NCBI RefSeq assembly: GCF_003248355.1
Contig: NZ_QKWY01000002.1
Span: 2,976,001-3,040,000, forward strand
Length of the DNA stretch: 64,000 bases
Direction: 5' to 3'
Source: Streptomyces sp. AC1-42W
GTDB lineage: Bacteria > Actinomycetota > Actinomycetes > Streptomycetales > Streptomycetaceae
Of the stretch, positions 32,551-41,760 are shown one piece after another. The first letter of the stretch is position 1, and each line of letters opens with the position of its first letter. The position numbers and the translations under genes were made by a program. Under the pieces are notes generated by a model, which worked only from the letters and a program-made list of their open reading frames with translations, made no database searches and was not told the DNA's origin.

Positions 32551-33827
32551 GCAGCCTCCACCACCGCCACCTCGCCGTCAGCCCCGACTGGCTGGCCCTC
32601 TACTACCGCCACCCGCTGGAGATCACCCGCGGCGAGGGCCGCCACGTCTGGGACGCCGACGGCAACCGCTACCTCGACTTCTTCGGCGGCATCCTCACCA
32701 CCATGACCGCCCACGCCCTGCCCGAGGTCACCAAGGCCGTCAGCGAGCAGGCCGGCCGGATCATCCACTCCTCCACGCTCTACCTCAACCGCCCGATGAT
32801 CGAACTGGCCGAGCGCATCGCCTCGCTCTCCGGCATCCCCGACGCACGGGTCTTCTTCACCACCTCCGGCACCGAGGCCAACGACACCGCCCTGCTGCTC
32901 GCCACCACGTACCGCGGGTCCAACCAGATCCTCGCGATGCGCAACAGCTACCACGGCCGGTCCTTCTCCGCCGTCTCGATCACCGGCAACAACGCCTGGT
33001 CGCCCACCAGCCTCTCGCCGCTCCAGACCCTGTACGTGCACGGCGGCGTTCGCACCCGCGGCCCCTACGCGCACCTGAGCGACGAGGAGTTCACCGCCGC
33101 CTGCGTCGCCGACCTGGAGGACCTGCTCGGGCACACCCGCGCCCCGGCCGCCCTGATCGCCGAACCCATCCAGGGCGTCGGCGGCTTCACCTCACCGCCG
33201 GACGGCCTGTACGGCGCGTTCCGCGAGGTCCTGAACCGGCACGGCGTGCTGTGGATCTCCGACGAGGTGCAGACGGGCTGGGGCCGCACCGGCGAACACT
33301 TCTGGGGCTGGCAGGCCCACGCGCAGAACGGGCCGCCGGACATCGTCACCTTCGCCAAGGGCATCGGCAACGGCATGTCCATCGGCGGCGTCGTCGCCCG
33401 CGCCGAGGTCATGAACTGCCTCGACGCCAACTCCATCTCCACCTTCGGCGGTTCACCGGTCACCATGGCGGCCGGGCTCGCCAACCTGGGCCACCTCGTC
33501 GAACACGACCTCCAGGGCAACGCCCGGCGCGTCGGCGGGCTGCTCATCGAACGGCTGCGCGCGATCGGCGCCACCTCGGGCCGGGTGCGCGAGGTACGCG
33601 GCCGGGGCCTGATGATCGGCATCGAACTCGTCAGGCCCGGCACCGACGAGGCCGACCCGGAAGGCGCGGCGGCCGTCCTGGAGGCGGCCCGCGAGGGCGG
33701 CCTGCTCATCGGCAAGGGCGGCGGCCACAACACCAGCGTGCTGCGCATCGCCCCGCCCCTCTCCCTCGCGATCCCGGAGGCGGAGGAGGGCGCGGAGATC
33801 CTCGCCGAGGCACTGCGCGCGGTCTGA
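32547..33827 (+). CDS. Class III PLP aminotransferase (beta-alanine type)
   Basis: 426 residues from GTG 32547, overlapping the amidohydrolase stop. Fold type I motifs: GGILTTMTAHALPEV, FTTSGTEANDTAL, WISDEVQTGWGRTG and the PLP lysine in TFAKGIGNGMSIGG. Relatives include alanine-glyoxylate aminotransferase 2 and omega-amino-acid transaminases. In this operon it probably moves the amino group of beta-alanine (or beta-aminoisobutyrate) to pyruvate or 2-oxoglutarate, yielding malonate semialdehyde. Confidence 0.9.
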   Translation: MSSLHHRHLAVSPDWLALYYRHPLEITRGEGRHVWDADGNRYLDFFGGILTTMTAHALPEVTKAVSEQAGRIIHSSTLYLNRPMIELAERIASLSGIPDARVFFTTSGTEANDTALLLATTYRGSNQILAMRNSYHGRSFSAVSITGNNAWSPTSLSPLQTLYVHGGVRTRGPYAHLSDEEFTAACVADLEDLLGHTRAPAALIAEPIQGVGGFTSPPDGLYGAFREVLNRHGVLWISDEVQTGWGRTGEHFWGWQAHAQNGPPDIVTFAKGIGNGMSIGGVVARAEVMNCLDANSISTFGGSPVTMAAGLANLGHLVEHDLQGNARRVGGLLIERLRAIGATSGRVREVRGRGLMIGIELVRPGTDEADPEGAAAVLEAAREGGLLIGKGGGHNTSVLRIAPPLSLAIPEAEEGAEILAEALRAV

Positions 33828-33904
33828 CCGCCGACCACGGCGCGGGCGCGGGCCCCACGGCCGGCGCCCGCGCCCCACCCGCAGGACAACGAGGAGGGGT
33901 ACCC

Positions 33905-35305
33905 ATGAGCCGTACCGTCATCCGCGGCGGCCTGGTCGTCACCGCGTCGGACGAGATGCACGCGGACGTCCTCGTGGACGGCGGCCGGATCGCCGCGCTC
34001 GCCGCCCACGACAGCGACGAGGCCGCGGGCTGGACCGCCGGCCGGACCATCGACGCCACCGGCAAGTACGTCATCCCGGGCGGCGTGGACGCCCACACCC
34101 ACATGGAGATGCCGTTCGGCGGAACGCGGGCCGCCGACACCTTCGAGACCGGCACCCGCGCCGCCGCCTGGGGCGGCACCACCACCATCGTCGACTTCGC
34201 CGTCCAGTCGGTCGGCCGCCCCCTGCGCGAAGGACTCGACACCTGGTACGCCAAGGCGGACGGCAACTGCGCCATCGACTACGCCTTCCACATGATCCTC
34301 GCGGACGTCAACGAGTCCTCGCTCAAGGAGATGGACCTCCTGGTGGGGGAGGGCATCACGTCCTTCAAGCTGTTCATGGCCTACCCCGGCGTCTTCTACA
34401 GCGACGACGGGCAGATCCTGCGCGCCATGCAGCGGGCCGAGTCCAACGGCGGCCTGATCATGATGCACGCCGAGAACGGCATCGCCATCGACGTCCTGGT
34501 CGAACAGGCGCTCGCCGCCGGCCGCACCGACCCCCGCTACCACGGGGACGTACGGAAAGTGGCGCTGGAGGCGGAGGCCACGCACCGGGCCGTCCAGCTC
34601 GCCCGGGTCGCCGGCGCGCCGCTGTACATCGTGCACGTCTCCGCCGACGAGGCCGTCGCCGAGATCGCCGCGGCACGCCACCAGGGGCGGCCCGTCTTCG
34701 GCGAGACCTGCCCGCAGTACCTCTTCCTGTCCACCGACAACCTCGCCGAACCGGACTTCGAGGGCGCCAAGTACGTCTGCTCCACCCCGCTGCGGCCCAG
34801 GGAGCACCAGGAGGCGCTGTGGCGGGGGCTGCGCACCGGCGAACTGCAGGTCGTCTCCACCGACCACTGCCCGTTCTGCTTCTCCGGACAGAAGGAGAGG
34901 GGCCGGGGCGACTTCTCGAAGATCCCCAACGGCATGCCCGGCGTCGAGAACCGGATGGACCTGCTGCACCAGGCGGTCGTGGACGGGCACATCTCACGCC
35001 GCCGCTGGATCGAGATCGCCTGCGCCGCCCCGGCGAGGATGTTCGGCCTCTATCCCAAGAAGGGCACGATCGCGCCCGGCGCGGACGCCGACATCGTCGT
35101 CTACGACCCGACGGCCGAACAGACCGTGTCCGCCGCCACCCACCACATGAACGTGGACTACTCCGCGTACGAGGGAAAACAGCTCACCGGCCGGGTGGAG
35201 ACCGTGCTCTCGCGCGGTGAGCCCGTCATCGACGGCCGTACGTACACCGGCCGCGCCGGCCACGGCAGCTACACCCCACGCGCCACCTGCCAGTACCTGA
35301 ACTAG
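33905..35305 (+). CDS. Dihydropyrimidinase (hydantoinase)
   Basis: 466 residues from ATG 33905 with GAGGAGG upstream. Cyclic amidohydrolase with the metal-binding HxH (VDAHTHMEMPFGG), carboxylated Lys (ITSFKLFMAYPG), further His (MMHAENG, LYIVHVS) and catalytic Asp (VVSTDHCPF). Opens 5,6-dihydrouracil or dihydrothymine to the N-carbamoyl-beta-amino acid used by the upstream amidohydrolase. Cytoplasmic. Situated between the aminotransferase and LLM oxidoreductase genes in one operon. Confidence 0.93.
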   Translation: MSRTVIRGGLVVTASDEMHADVLVDGGRIAALAAHDSDEAAGWTAGRTIDATGKYVIPGGVDAHTHMEMPFGGTRAADTFETGTRAAAWGGTTTIVDFAVQSVGRPLREGLDTWYAKADGNCAIDYAFHMILADVNESSLKEMDLLVGEGITSFKLFMAYPGVFYSDDGQILRAMQRAESNGGLIMMHAENGIAIDVLVEQALAAGRTDPRYHGDVRKVALEAEATHRAVQLARVAGAPLYIVHVSADEAVAEIAAARHQGRPVFGETCPQYLFLSTDNLAEPDFEGAKYVCSTPLRPREHQEALWRGLRTGELQVVSTDHCPFCFSGQKERGRGDFSKIPNGMPGVENRMDLLHQAVVDGHISRRRWIEIACAAPARMFGLYPKKGTIAPGADADIVVYDPTAEQTVSAATHHMNVDYSAYEGKQLTGRVETVLSRGEPVIDGRTYTGRAGHGSYTPRATCQYLN

Positions 35306-35316
35306 GAGCACGCGGC

Positions 35317-36333
35317 ATGGACTTCGGACTCGTCCTCCAGACGGACCCGCCCGCATCGGCCGTCGTCGGCCTGATGCGCCGGGCCGAACGCAACGGGTTC
35401 CGCCACGGCTGGACCTTCGACTCGGCGGTGCTCTGGCAGGAGCCCTTCGTCATCTACAGCCGAATCCTCGAACACACCGACCGCCTCACGGTCGGCCCGA
35501 TGGTCACCAACCCCGGCACCCGTACCTGGGAGGTCACCGCCTCCACCTTCGCCACCCTCAACGACATGTACGGCAACCGGACCGTGTGCGGGATCGGCCG
35601 GGGCGACTCCGCGATGCGCGTCGCCGGGCGCAGCCCCCACACCCTGGCCCGCCTCGGCGAGGCCATCGACGTCATCCGCGACCTGGCCGAGGGCCGCGAG
35701 GCGACCGTGGACGGCAACCCGATCCGCATCCCCTGGGTCAGGAACGGCAGGCTGCCCGTCTGGATGGCCGCCTACGGCCCCAAGGCCCTCGCGCTCGCCG
35801 GGCGGAAGGCGGACGGCTTCATCCTCCAGCTCGCGGACCCCTACCTCACCGAGTGGATGATCAAAGCGGTACGGGAGGCGGCGGCCGGGGCCGGACGCGA
35901 CCCGGACGCGGTCACCATCTGCGTCGCCGCCCCCGCCTACGTCACCGCCGACGACTCGCCCGAGGCCCTGGCCCACGCCCGCGACCAGTGCCGCTGGTTC
36001 GGCGGCATGGTCGGCAACCACGTCGCCGACCTCGTCACCCGGTACGGCGAGCACTCGGACCTCGTCCCGGACGAGCTCACCGCGTACATCAAGAACCGCC
36101 AAGGCTACGACTACAGCCACCACGGGCGCGCCGGCAACCCGGACACCGCGTTCGTCCCGGACACCATCGTGGACCGCTTCTGCCTGCTCGGGCCCGCCGC
36201 CGCCCACATCGACAAGCTGCGCCACCTCCAGGCGCTGGGCGTGGACCAGTTCGCGGTGTACGCCATGCACGACGCCCGCGAGGCCACCATCGACGCGTAC
36301 GGCGCCGAGGTGATCCCCGCGTTCACCGGCTGA
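35317..36333 (+). CDS. LLM-class F420-dependent oxidoreductase (TIGR03842-like)
   Basis: 338 residues from ATG 35317 with AGGAG upstream, 11 bases after the dihydropyrimidinase stop. Luciferase-like TIM barrel: MDFGLVLQTDPPASAVVGLMRRAERNGF, ICGIG-like VCGIGRGDSAMRVAGR, LPVWMAAYGPKALALAGRKADGF. This subfamily habitually accompanies dihydropyrimidinase in actinomycetes. There is no dihydropyrimidine dehydrogenase gene in the operon, so this enzyme could be the one that interconverts pyrimidine and dihydropyrimidine using F420, which is a hypothesis and not established. Confidence 0.85.
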   Translation: MDFGLVLQTDPPASAVVGLMRRAERNGFRHGWTFDSAVLWQEPFVIYSRILEHTDRLTVGPMVTNPGTRTWEVTASTFATLNDMYGNRTVCGIGRGDSAMRVAGRSPHTLARLGEAIDVIRDLAEGREATVDGNPIRIPWVRNGRLPVWMAAYGPKALALAGRKADGFILQLADPYLTEWMIKAVREAAAGAGRDPDAVTICVAAPAYVTADDSPEALAHARDQCRWFGGMVGNHVADLVTRYGEHSDLVPDELTAYIKNRQGYDYSHHGRAGNPDTAFVPDTIVDRFCLLGPAAAHIDKLRHLQALGVDQFAVYAMHDAREATIDAYGAEVIPAFTG

Positions 36334-36337
36334 CCGT

Positions 36338-37147
36338 TCACACCGGGGAGGAGGTCCGGCCCAGCAGGGCGCTGACGTCGTACGACTCCGAGGGCGACGG
36401 CGTGTTCCGGGGGACGGGCACGTCGAAGTCCGAGAGGTTCACCACCGCGTCGGTGCCGTCGCCGCCGTTCAGGGTGAGCCGCAGCGGGTACGGCTTGCCG
36501 GTCGCCGCCACGTCCACGGTGAGCGTCATGTCGCCGCGCATCCGGGTCAGCGGCACGACGGGGGTGTCACCGAGGGTGGTCCTCGCGCCCTTGTTGAGGG
36601 TGCCGCTGTCGTCGTTCGCGTTGTCGCTGACCAGCTTCTGCACGGTGTTGAGGTCGCACGTCTTCGTCAGGCCGCGCAGCCGGGGGCTGTCGGCGGGCGC
36701 CTTCAGATAGCGGTCGCCGACGATGGCCGCGAAGGCCGAACCGCCGTTGGGCACCTGGTTCTTCCAGAAGTCGGCGTCCGGCTTGAGCCACACGTCGTCA
36801 CCGCGCTTGACGATCAGCACCGAACCCCGGCTCTCACCCAGGTCCACCGAGCCGTTGCAGTTGCCGTCCCGGTCCAGGGTGAGATCCAGGGACATGGGCT
36901 CGCCGTCCTCGCCGAGGTCGCCGCGCGAGGTCACATGCACCGACCGCGCGTCCAGCAGCGCGTCGCGCGAGCGGTCGGCGATCTGCTGGGCGGTCAGATG
37001 GTCGATGTCCTCCGCGTGGGCCACGCCGCCGAGCGCGCCGCTGCCCGCGGCGGCCACCAGCACCGCCGCGGCCCACGCCGCCGGGCGTCGGCGCCGCGCG
37101 GAGCGGCGGTCCGATTCCGCGTGGGGGCCCGAAGATGAACCGGTCAC
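36338..37147 (-). CDS. Secreted or membrane-anchored LolA/LppX-fold protein
   Basis: 269 residues from GTG 37147 (AGGAGG upstream). A long basic N-terminus (RRSARRRRPAAW) and hydrophobic AAAVLVAAAGSGALGGVAHA form a signal sequence ending AHA-ED; there is no lipobox Cys. The mature part (LTAQQIADRSRDALLDARSVHVTSRGDL, DVWLKPDADFWKNQ, PYPLRLTLNGG) resembles the LppX/LprG-like lipoprotein fold of actinobacteria that binds lipids. A pair of Cys (NCNGS, KTCDLN) may be disulfide-bonded. Function unknown; the LLM gene converges only four bases away. Confidence 0.7.
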   Translation of the reverse strand: MTGSSSGPHAESDRRSARRRRPAAWAAAVLVAAAGSGALGGVAHAEDIDHLTAQQIADRSRDALLDARSVHVTSRGDLGEDGEPMSLDLTLDRDGNCNGSVDLGESRGSVLIVKRGDDVWLKPDADFWKNQVPNGGSAFAAIVGDRYLKAPADSPRLRGLTKTCDLNTVQKLVSDNANDDSGTLNKGARTTLGDTPVVPLTRMRGDMTLTVDVAATGKPYPLRLTLNGGDGTDAVVNLSDFDVPVPRNTPSPSESYDVSALLGRTSSPV

Positions 37148-37264
37148 GTCGCCTCCTCGGAGCGAAGGGTCGTGGGGGACCGCCGGGTGACCGCGGTCCC
37201 GTCCCGTCGAGCGTACGCCGGAGGAGTGAACACCGCCCGTTCGGACCGGGCCGGGCGCCGGACC

Positions 37265-38329
37265 CTACGGCACGCGGGCGGTCCACGCGTCGTCCGCGAA
37301 CTTCGTACGGACCAGCTCCCGCGCCCTGGCCAGCTCCTCGGGCGTCACCCCGCCCCGCGTCAGACCGTGCCGGTCGCGGAAGGACTCGATCATCCGCTCG
37401 ATCACGGCCTGGCGCGGCAGCCCGGTCTGCCGGCGCAGCGGGTCCACCCGCTTCTTGGCGCTCTTCGTGCCCTTGTCGGACATCTTCTCCTTGCCGATGC
37501 GCAGCACCTCCAGCATCTTGTCGGCGTCGATGTCGTACGACATGGTCACGTGGTGCAGCACCGCGCCGGGGCCCCCGTCCGGGCCGACCACGCGCTTCTG
37601 CGCGGCGCCGGCGATCTTGCCGACCTCGGTGGCGATGTCGTTGAGCGGCTGGTACCACGCCTTGATGCCCATGTCGCCCAGCGCTTCGAGCACCCAGTCG
37701 TCCAGGTATGCGTAGCTGTCGGCGAAGGAGAGCCCGGAGACGAGGGACTGGGGCACCGCCAGCGAGTACGTGATGGTGCTGCTCGGCTCCGCGAACATCG
37801 CGCCGCCCCCGGAGATCCGGCGTACGACCGTGACGCCGTGGCGCTCCACGCCCTCGGCGTCCACCTCGTTGCGCAGCGACTGGAAACTGCCGATGATCAC
37901 CGCCGGGGAGTCCCACTCCCACACCCGCAGCGTCGGTGGCCGCCGGCCCGCCGCCACCTCCGCCGTGATGACCTCGTCCAGCGCCATGTGCAGCGCGGGG
38001 GACTGCGGGGCGTCGTGGATGAGCTGCCAGTCGTAGTCGCTCCACTCCGTGGCCCGGGCCAGCGCCCGGCGCACGGCGACGGCGACGCCCTCCGACGTGA
38101 GGCCGAGCATCACCGTGGACTCCGGGAGCGCCCGGTCGATCCTGGCCGCCAGGGCCGCGGTGTCCGTGGTCGCCGGGGCGCCCTCCAGCGCCGCGTCGAT
38201 CGCGAGGATCGCCTCGTCCGGCTCCAGGAAGAAGTCCCCGGCCACCCGGACGTTCCGCAGCGCCCCGCCCTCGACCTCCAGGTCCACCACGACCAGCTTG
38301 CCGCCGGGGATCTTGTACTCACCGTGCAC
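37265..38329 (-). CDS. Lipoate-protein ligase-family protein with accessory domain at the N-terminus
   Basis: 354 residues from GTG 38329 (GGAGGCAGGA upstream); an ATG at 38395 is in frame but has no ribosome site. Residues 1-75 (GEYKIPGGKLVVVDLEVEGGALRNVRVAGDFFLEPDEAI) look like the accessory domain that usually follows the catalytic domain of LplA. The LplA/BPL catalytic domain comes next (HMALDEVITAEV, VIIGSFQSLRNEVD, VVRRISGGGAMF, AGAAQKRV, HHVTMSYDID). Domain order is therefore circularly swapped. Presumably attaches lipoate to 2-oxo-acid dehydrogenase E2 or GcvH proteins. Confidence 0.82.
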   Translation of the reverse strand: MHGEYKIPGGKLVVVDLEVEGGALRNVRVAGDFFLEPDEAILAIDAALEGAPATTDTAALAARIDRALPESTVMLGLTSEGVAVAVRRALARATEWSDYDWQLIHDAPQSPALHMALDEVITAEVAAGRRPPTLRVWEWDSPAVIIGSFQSLRNEVDAEGVERHGVTVVRRISGGGAMFAEPSSTITYSLAVPQSLVSGLSFADSYAYLDDWVLEALGDMGIKAWYQPLNDIATEVGKIAGAAQKRVVGPDGGPGAVLHHVTMSYDIDADKMLEVLRIGKEKMSDKGTKSAKKRVDPLRRQTGLPRQAVIERMIESFRDRHGLTRGGVTPEELARARELVRTKFADDAWTARVP

Positions 38330-38494
38330 GGTCCTGCCTCCACTTCCGCCCGGCCCGCTCGCCGACGTACGGGCCCCGGCCTGCGACAACGCCACGGTCC
38401 CACGGAATAGTCCACCGGCCGCGCCCGGACCCGCCGCGCGGCGCGCCGCGCCGGTGCCGCCGTCGCTTCGACTCCTGTGGTCCGTACCGGAGTC

Positions 38495-38523
38495 TTGACA
38501 GCCCCTTTCTTCACTTCTTAAAT
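38495..38523 (+). promoter_or_regulatory. Strong consensus promoter of the GH16 gene
   Basis: TTGACA (38495-38500), exactly 17 bases, TTAAAT (38518-38523): a near-perfect vegetative (HrdB-type) promoter 60 bases before the start codon, inside an unusually AT-rich patch. Confidence 0.8.
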
Positions 38524-38581
38524 CACGTAGCGAACCAAGTGCTCGGTAACCCTTCCCCCCTCACACCCGGAAGGGAGAGTC

Positions 38582-39859
38582 ATGGACTCCCCACGCCTTT
38601 CGCGGCACCTGCTGCGCTCCGTACTCCCGGCCCTCGCCCTCGCCCTCGCCACCGCCGGACTGGCCGGCGCCGGAGGTCCCGGCCCGGCGGACGCCGCGCC
38701 GATGGCCCAGGCCGCCGCGGCCGCCACGACGACGTTCGCCGACGAGTTCGACGGCCCCGCGGGCGCCGCCGTGGACAGCGGCACATGGCAGATCGAGACC
38801 GGCGACAACGTCAACAACCACGAGCGGCAGTACTACACCTCCGGCAACAAGAACGCCGCGCTGGACGGGCAGGGCCACCTCGTCATCACCGCCCGCAAGG
38901 AGAACCCGGCCAACTACCAGTGCTGGTACGGCACCTGCCAGTACACCTCGGCACGGCTGAACACCTCCGGCAGGTTCAGCCAGGCGTACGGACACGTCGA
39001 GGCGCGCATGAAGATCCCGCGCGGCCAGGGCATGTGGCCCGCCTTCTGGATGCTCGGCAACGACATCGGACAGGTCGGCTGGCCGAACTCCGGCGAGACC
39101 GACGTCATGGAGAACGTCGGCTTCGAACCCTCCACCGTCCACGGCACCCTGCACGGTCCCGGCTACTCCGGCTCCGGCGGCATCGGCGCCGGCTACACCC
39201 TGCCGGGCGGCCAGGCGTTCGCCGACGCCTTCCACACCTTCGCCGTGGACTGGGCCCCCGACTCCATCACCTGGTCCGTCGACGGCAACGTCTACCAGCA
39301 CCGCACCCCCGCCGACACCGGCGGCAACACCTGGGCCTTCAACAAGCCGTTCTTCCTCATCCTCAACCTGGCGGTCGGCGGCTACTGGCCCGGCGACCCC
39401 GACGCGAGCACCCCCCTCCCCGGCACGCTCGTCGTCGACCACGTACGCGTCACCACCAGCGACAGCCAGGGCGGCACGGGCGGCCGGATCACCGGCCTGG
39501 CCGGCAAGTGCGTGGACGTCGCCGCGGCTGGCACCGCCAACGGCACCCCCGTCCAGCTCTACGACTGCAACGGCACCGCCGCCCAGCGCTGGACCGCCGG
39601 CGCCGACGGCACGATCCGGGCCCTCGGCAAATGCCTCGACGTCGCCTCCGGCGGCACCGCGGACGGCACCCGGGTGCAGCTGTGGGACTGCAACGGAACG
39701 GCCGCGCAGAAATGGGCGATCAGCGGCGCACGCGACATCGTCAACCCGCAGGCGAACAAGTGCCTGGACGTGACCGGCAACAACTCCGCCAACGGCACCC
39801 CGCTCCAGATCTGGACCTGCGCCGGCACCGCCAACCAGAAGTGGACGGTGAACGGCTGA
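38582..39859 (+). CDS. Secreted GH16 endo-beta-1,3-glucanase with ricin-type CBM13
   Basis: 425 residues from ATG 38582 (GAAGGGAGAG upstream). Signal peptide: RHLLRSVLPALALALATAGLAGAGG, cleavage near ADA-AP. GH16 catalytic domain to about residue 290 with the nucleophile/acid motif SGETDVMEN (ExDxxE) and GHVEARMKIPRGQGMWPAFWML. The C-terminal 130 residues form a ricin-type beta-trefoil with three repeats, each with KCVDV or KCLDV and a QRW/QKW motif, for carbohydrate binding. Degrades laminarin, fungal wall glucan or similar polymers outside the cell. Has its own strong promoter. Confidence 0.93.
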   Translation: MDSPRLSRHLLRSVLPALALALATAGLAGAGGPGPADAAPMAQAAAAATTTFADEFDGPAGAAVDSGTWQIETGDNVNNHERQYYTSGNKNAALDGQGHLVITARKENPANYQCWYGTCQYTSARLNTSGRFSQAYGHVEARMKIPRGQGMWPAFWMLGNDIGQVGWPNSGETDVMENVGFEPSTVHGTLHGPGYSGSGGIGAGYTLPGGQAFADAFHTFAVDWAPDSITWSVDGNVYQHRTPADTGGNTWAFNKPFFLILNLAVGGYWPGDPDASTPLPGTLVVDHVRVTTSDSQGGTGGRITGLAGKCVDVAAAGTANGTPVQLYDCNGTAAQRWTAGADGTIRALGKCLDVASGGTADGTRVQLWDCNGTAAQKWAISGARDIVNPQANKCLDVTGNNSANGTPLQIWTCAGTANQKWTVNG

Positions 39860-39957
39860 CCGGAACGGGGTGAACGGCCGGTCGGCCCCGGCCCCCCCCG
39901 GGCGGTCCGGTCCGGCCCCCCGGCGCACCCCGCCCGCCCGCATGATTGGCTGGGGGC

Positions 39958-40788
39958 ATGATCGATGACTTTCTCAACGGTGACCTGACCAGGGTCGAGG
40001 CGGCGGTCCGCGCAGCGGCCGCCGCCGAGATCATGCCCCGCTACCGGCAGCTCGCCGCCGACGAGATCGTCGAGAAGAACGGCCCCCACGACCTGGTGAC
40101 CGTCGCCGACCGGCGCGCCGAGGAACACCTCACCGAATCCCTGCCCCGGCTGCTGCCCGGCTCGGTGGTCGTCGGCGAGGAAGCGGTGCACGCCGACCCG
40201 GCCGTGTACGAGGCGCTGAGCGGCGACGCCCCCGTGTGGATCGTCGACCCGGTGGACGGCACCCGCCAGTTCGTACGCGGCGAGCCCGGCTTCTGCACCC
40301 TGGTGGCACTGGCCCACCGGGGCGAGGCGCTGGCCTCCTGGACCTACGCCCCCGCCCTCGACGAGATGGCCGTCGCCGTCCGCGGCCGGGGCGCGACCCT
40401 GGACGGCACCCCGATACGCTCCGGCTCCCCGGAACCCGGCACCGTACTGCACGTGGCGATGTCGCACCCCGACTACACCACCGACGAGCAGAAGCGCGCC
40501 CTGCGCGGGCTGCGCACCGAGGGCTTCGCGGCCCTGCGCCCCTGCGGCTCGGCCGGCCTCGAATACCTGGCCGTCGCCCGCGGCGAGGTCGACGCCCTGG
40601 TCTACGACTGGGAGTACGCCTGGGACCACGCGGCGGGGCTCCTGCTGGTCGCCGAGGCGGGCGGCGCGCACCTCACGCTCTCCGGGGGGCCGTTCCGGAT
40701 CGCCGGGGGCAACGCCATGCCCTTCACCGCCGCCCGCGACCGGGCCACCGCCGACCGCATCCTGACGGCCCTGCGCGAAGGCGCCTGA
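39958..40788 (+). CDS. Inositol-monophosphatase-family phosphatase
   Basis: 276 residues from ATG 39958 with GGGGG upstream. Metal-binding motifs GEEAVHAD (Glu), WIVDPVDGTRQFVRG (DPxDGT) and WDHAAGLLLVAEAGG (WDxAAG) are intact. The family covers inositol-1-phosphatase, histidinol-phosphatase (HisN) and related sugar phosphatases; sequence alone does not tell which. Stands alone between the GH16 gene and a convergent nucleotidyltransferase-like gene. Confidence 0.88.
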   Translation: MIDDFLNGDLTRVEAAVRAAAAAEIMPRYRQLAADEIVEKNGPHDLVTVADRRAEEHLTESLPRLLPGSVVVGEEAVHADPAVYEALSGDAPVWIVDPVDGTRQFVRGEPGFCTLVALAHRGEALASWTYAPALDEMAVAVRGRGATLDGTPIRSGSPEPGTVLHVAMSHPDYTTDEQKRALRGLRTEGFAALRPCGSAGLEYLAVARGEVDALVYDWEYAWDHAAGLLLVAEAGGAHLTLSGGPFRIAGGNAMPFTAARDRATADRILTALREGA

Positions 40789-40830
40789 CCCGCCCGACCG
40801 GGGCCGGAGGCGCGGCCGGCCGCCGCCGGG

Positions 40831-41673
40831 TCAGCCCGCCGCCGCCCCCAGCACCGCCCGCACCTCGCGCACGACCTCCGACGCGGTCTCCACCGCCGCC
40901 GTGTCCAGCCCCCGCAGGGCCGCGTCCACCCGGTCCGCGAAACCGGCCGGGGTGCGGGGCAGGGCGGCGGCCGCGGCCAGCGCCCCCTTCTCGTTGAGGC
41001 ACCAGGTGCGATGGTGGGCGTGGAGCGCCTGGGCGAGGACGCCGAACGCGCGGGACAGACAGAGCGAGACATGCAGCCGGTCGCCGGACGGCGCCGACTT
41101 GCGGGCCGCCGCGACCGCGAACTCCGCCTCCCAGGCCGCCCCGGCCAGCGCCTCGCGCAGCGGCTCCGGATAGACCGACGTCTGCGCCCGCAACGCCGTC
41201 AACTCCCCGCCCGGATCGGACAGTACGCGCCCGAGGGCGACCTCGCCCGGATAGGCGGGGGACCAGAACCCGAGCGGATGGCCCGGCTGCACCCCCACCT
41301 CGAACCGGCCCGCCCGGCAGTCGTCCCAGACCCGCTCGACCCGGTCCAGGTCGCGCAGAATCCAGTCCACCTGGACGCCGTCCACCCGCAGCCACGCCCC
41401 GCCGTCGACCCACGGCCCCCAGCCGCCCGGCCCGGCCACCTCGACCGGGGAGCCCTGGAACGCGGCGGCCAGCGCGGCGAGGGCCGCGACGTCCGGCGTC
41501 CCCCGGTAGTAGAGGCCCACATCCCAGTCGGAGTCGGGGCGATGGGTGCCGCGGGCCCGGCTGCCGCCGAGCATGACGGCCCGGACACCGGGCACTTGGG
41601 TCAGGCGAGCCGCCATCGCGGCGATCCGGTCGGGCGGGGCGAAGGGCGTGGTGGGTGCGTTGTCCGAGGTCAT
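40831..41673 (-). CDS. Nucleotidyltransferase-domain protein with DUF4037-like C-terminus
   Basis: 280 residues from ATG 41673. The N-terminus carries the polymerase-beta-like motif VMLGGSRARGTHRPDSDWDVGLYY (GGSxARG, DxD), characteristic of minimal nucleotidyltransferases and aminoglycoside adenylyltransferases. The C-terminal helical half (ALAGAAWEAEFAVAAARKSAPSGDRLHVSLCLSRAFGVLAQAL) matches proteins of that type in actinomycetes. Substrate unknown. Confidence 0.8.
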   Translation of the reverse strand: MTSDNAPTTPFAPPDRIAAMAARLTQVPGVRAVMLGGSRARGTHRPDSDWDVGLYYRGTPDVAALAALAAAFQGSPVEVAGPGGWGPWVDGGAWLRVDGVQVDWILRDLDRVERVWDDCRAGRFEVGVQPGHPLGFWSPAYPGEVALGRVLSDPGGELTALRAQTSVYPEPLREALAGAAWEAEFAVAAARKSAPSGDRLHVSLCLSRAFGVLAQALHAHHRTWCLNEKGALAAAAALPRTPAGFADRVDAALRGLDTAAVETASEVVREVRAVLGAAAG

Positions 41674-41760
41674 CGGGCAGGGACACTACCCGCCCTCCGG
41701 CTGTCGGTGCCTGCGAATATCCTGGGTGCTTTGACCGTCGGCTGACAAAGGAGTCCGAAG

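Noticed and set aside
39860..39957. GC-rich run between the GH16 and phosphatase genes as a terminator.
   Set aside because: The complementary stretches are short and imperfect, so no confident hairpin can be drawn.
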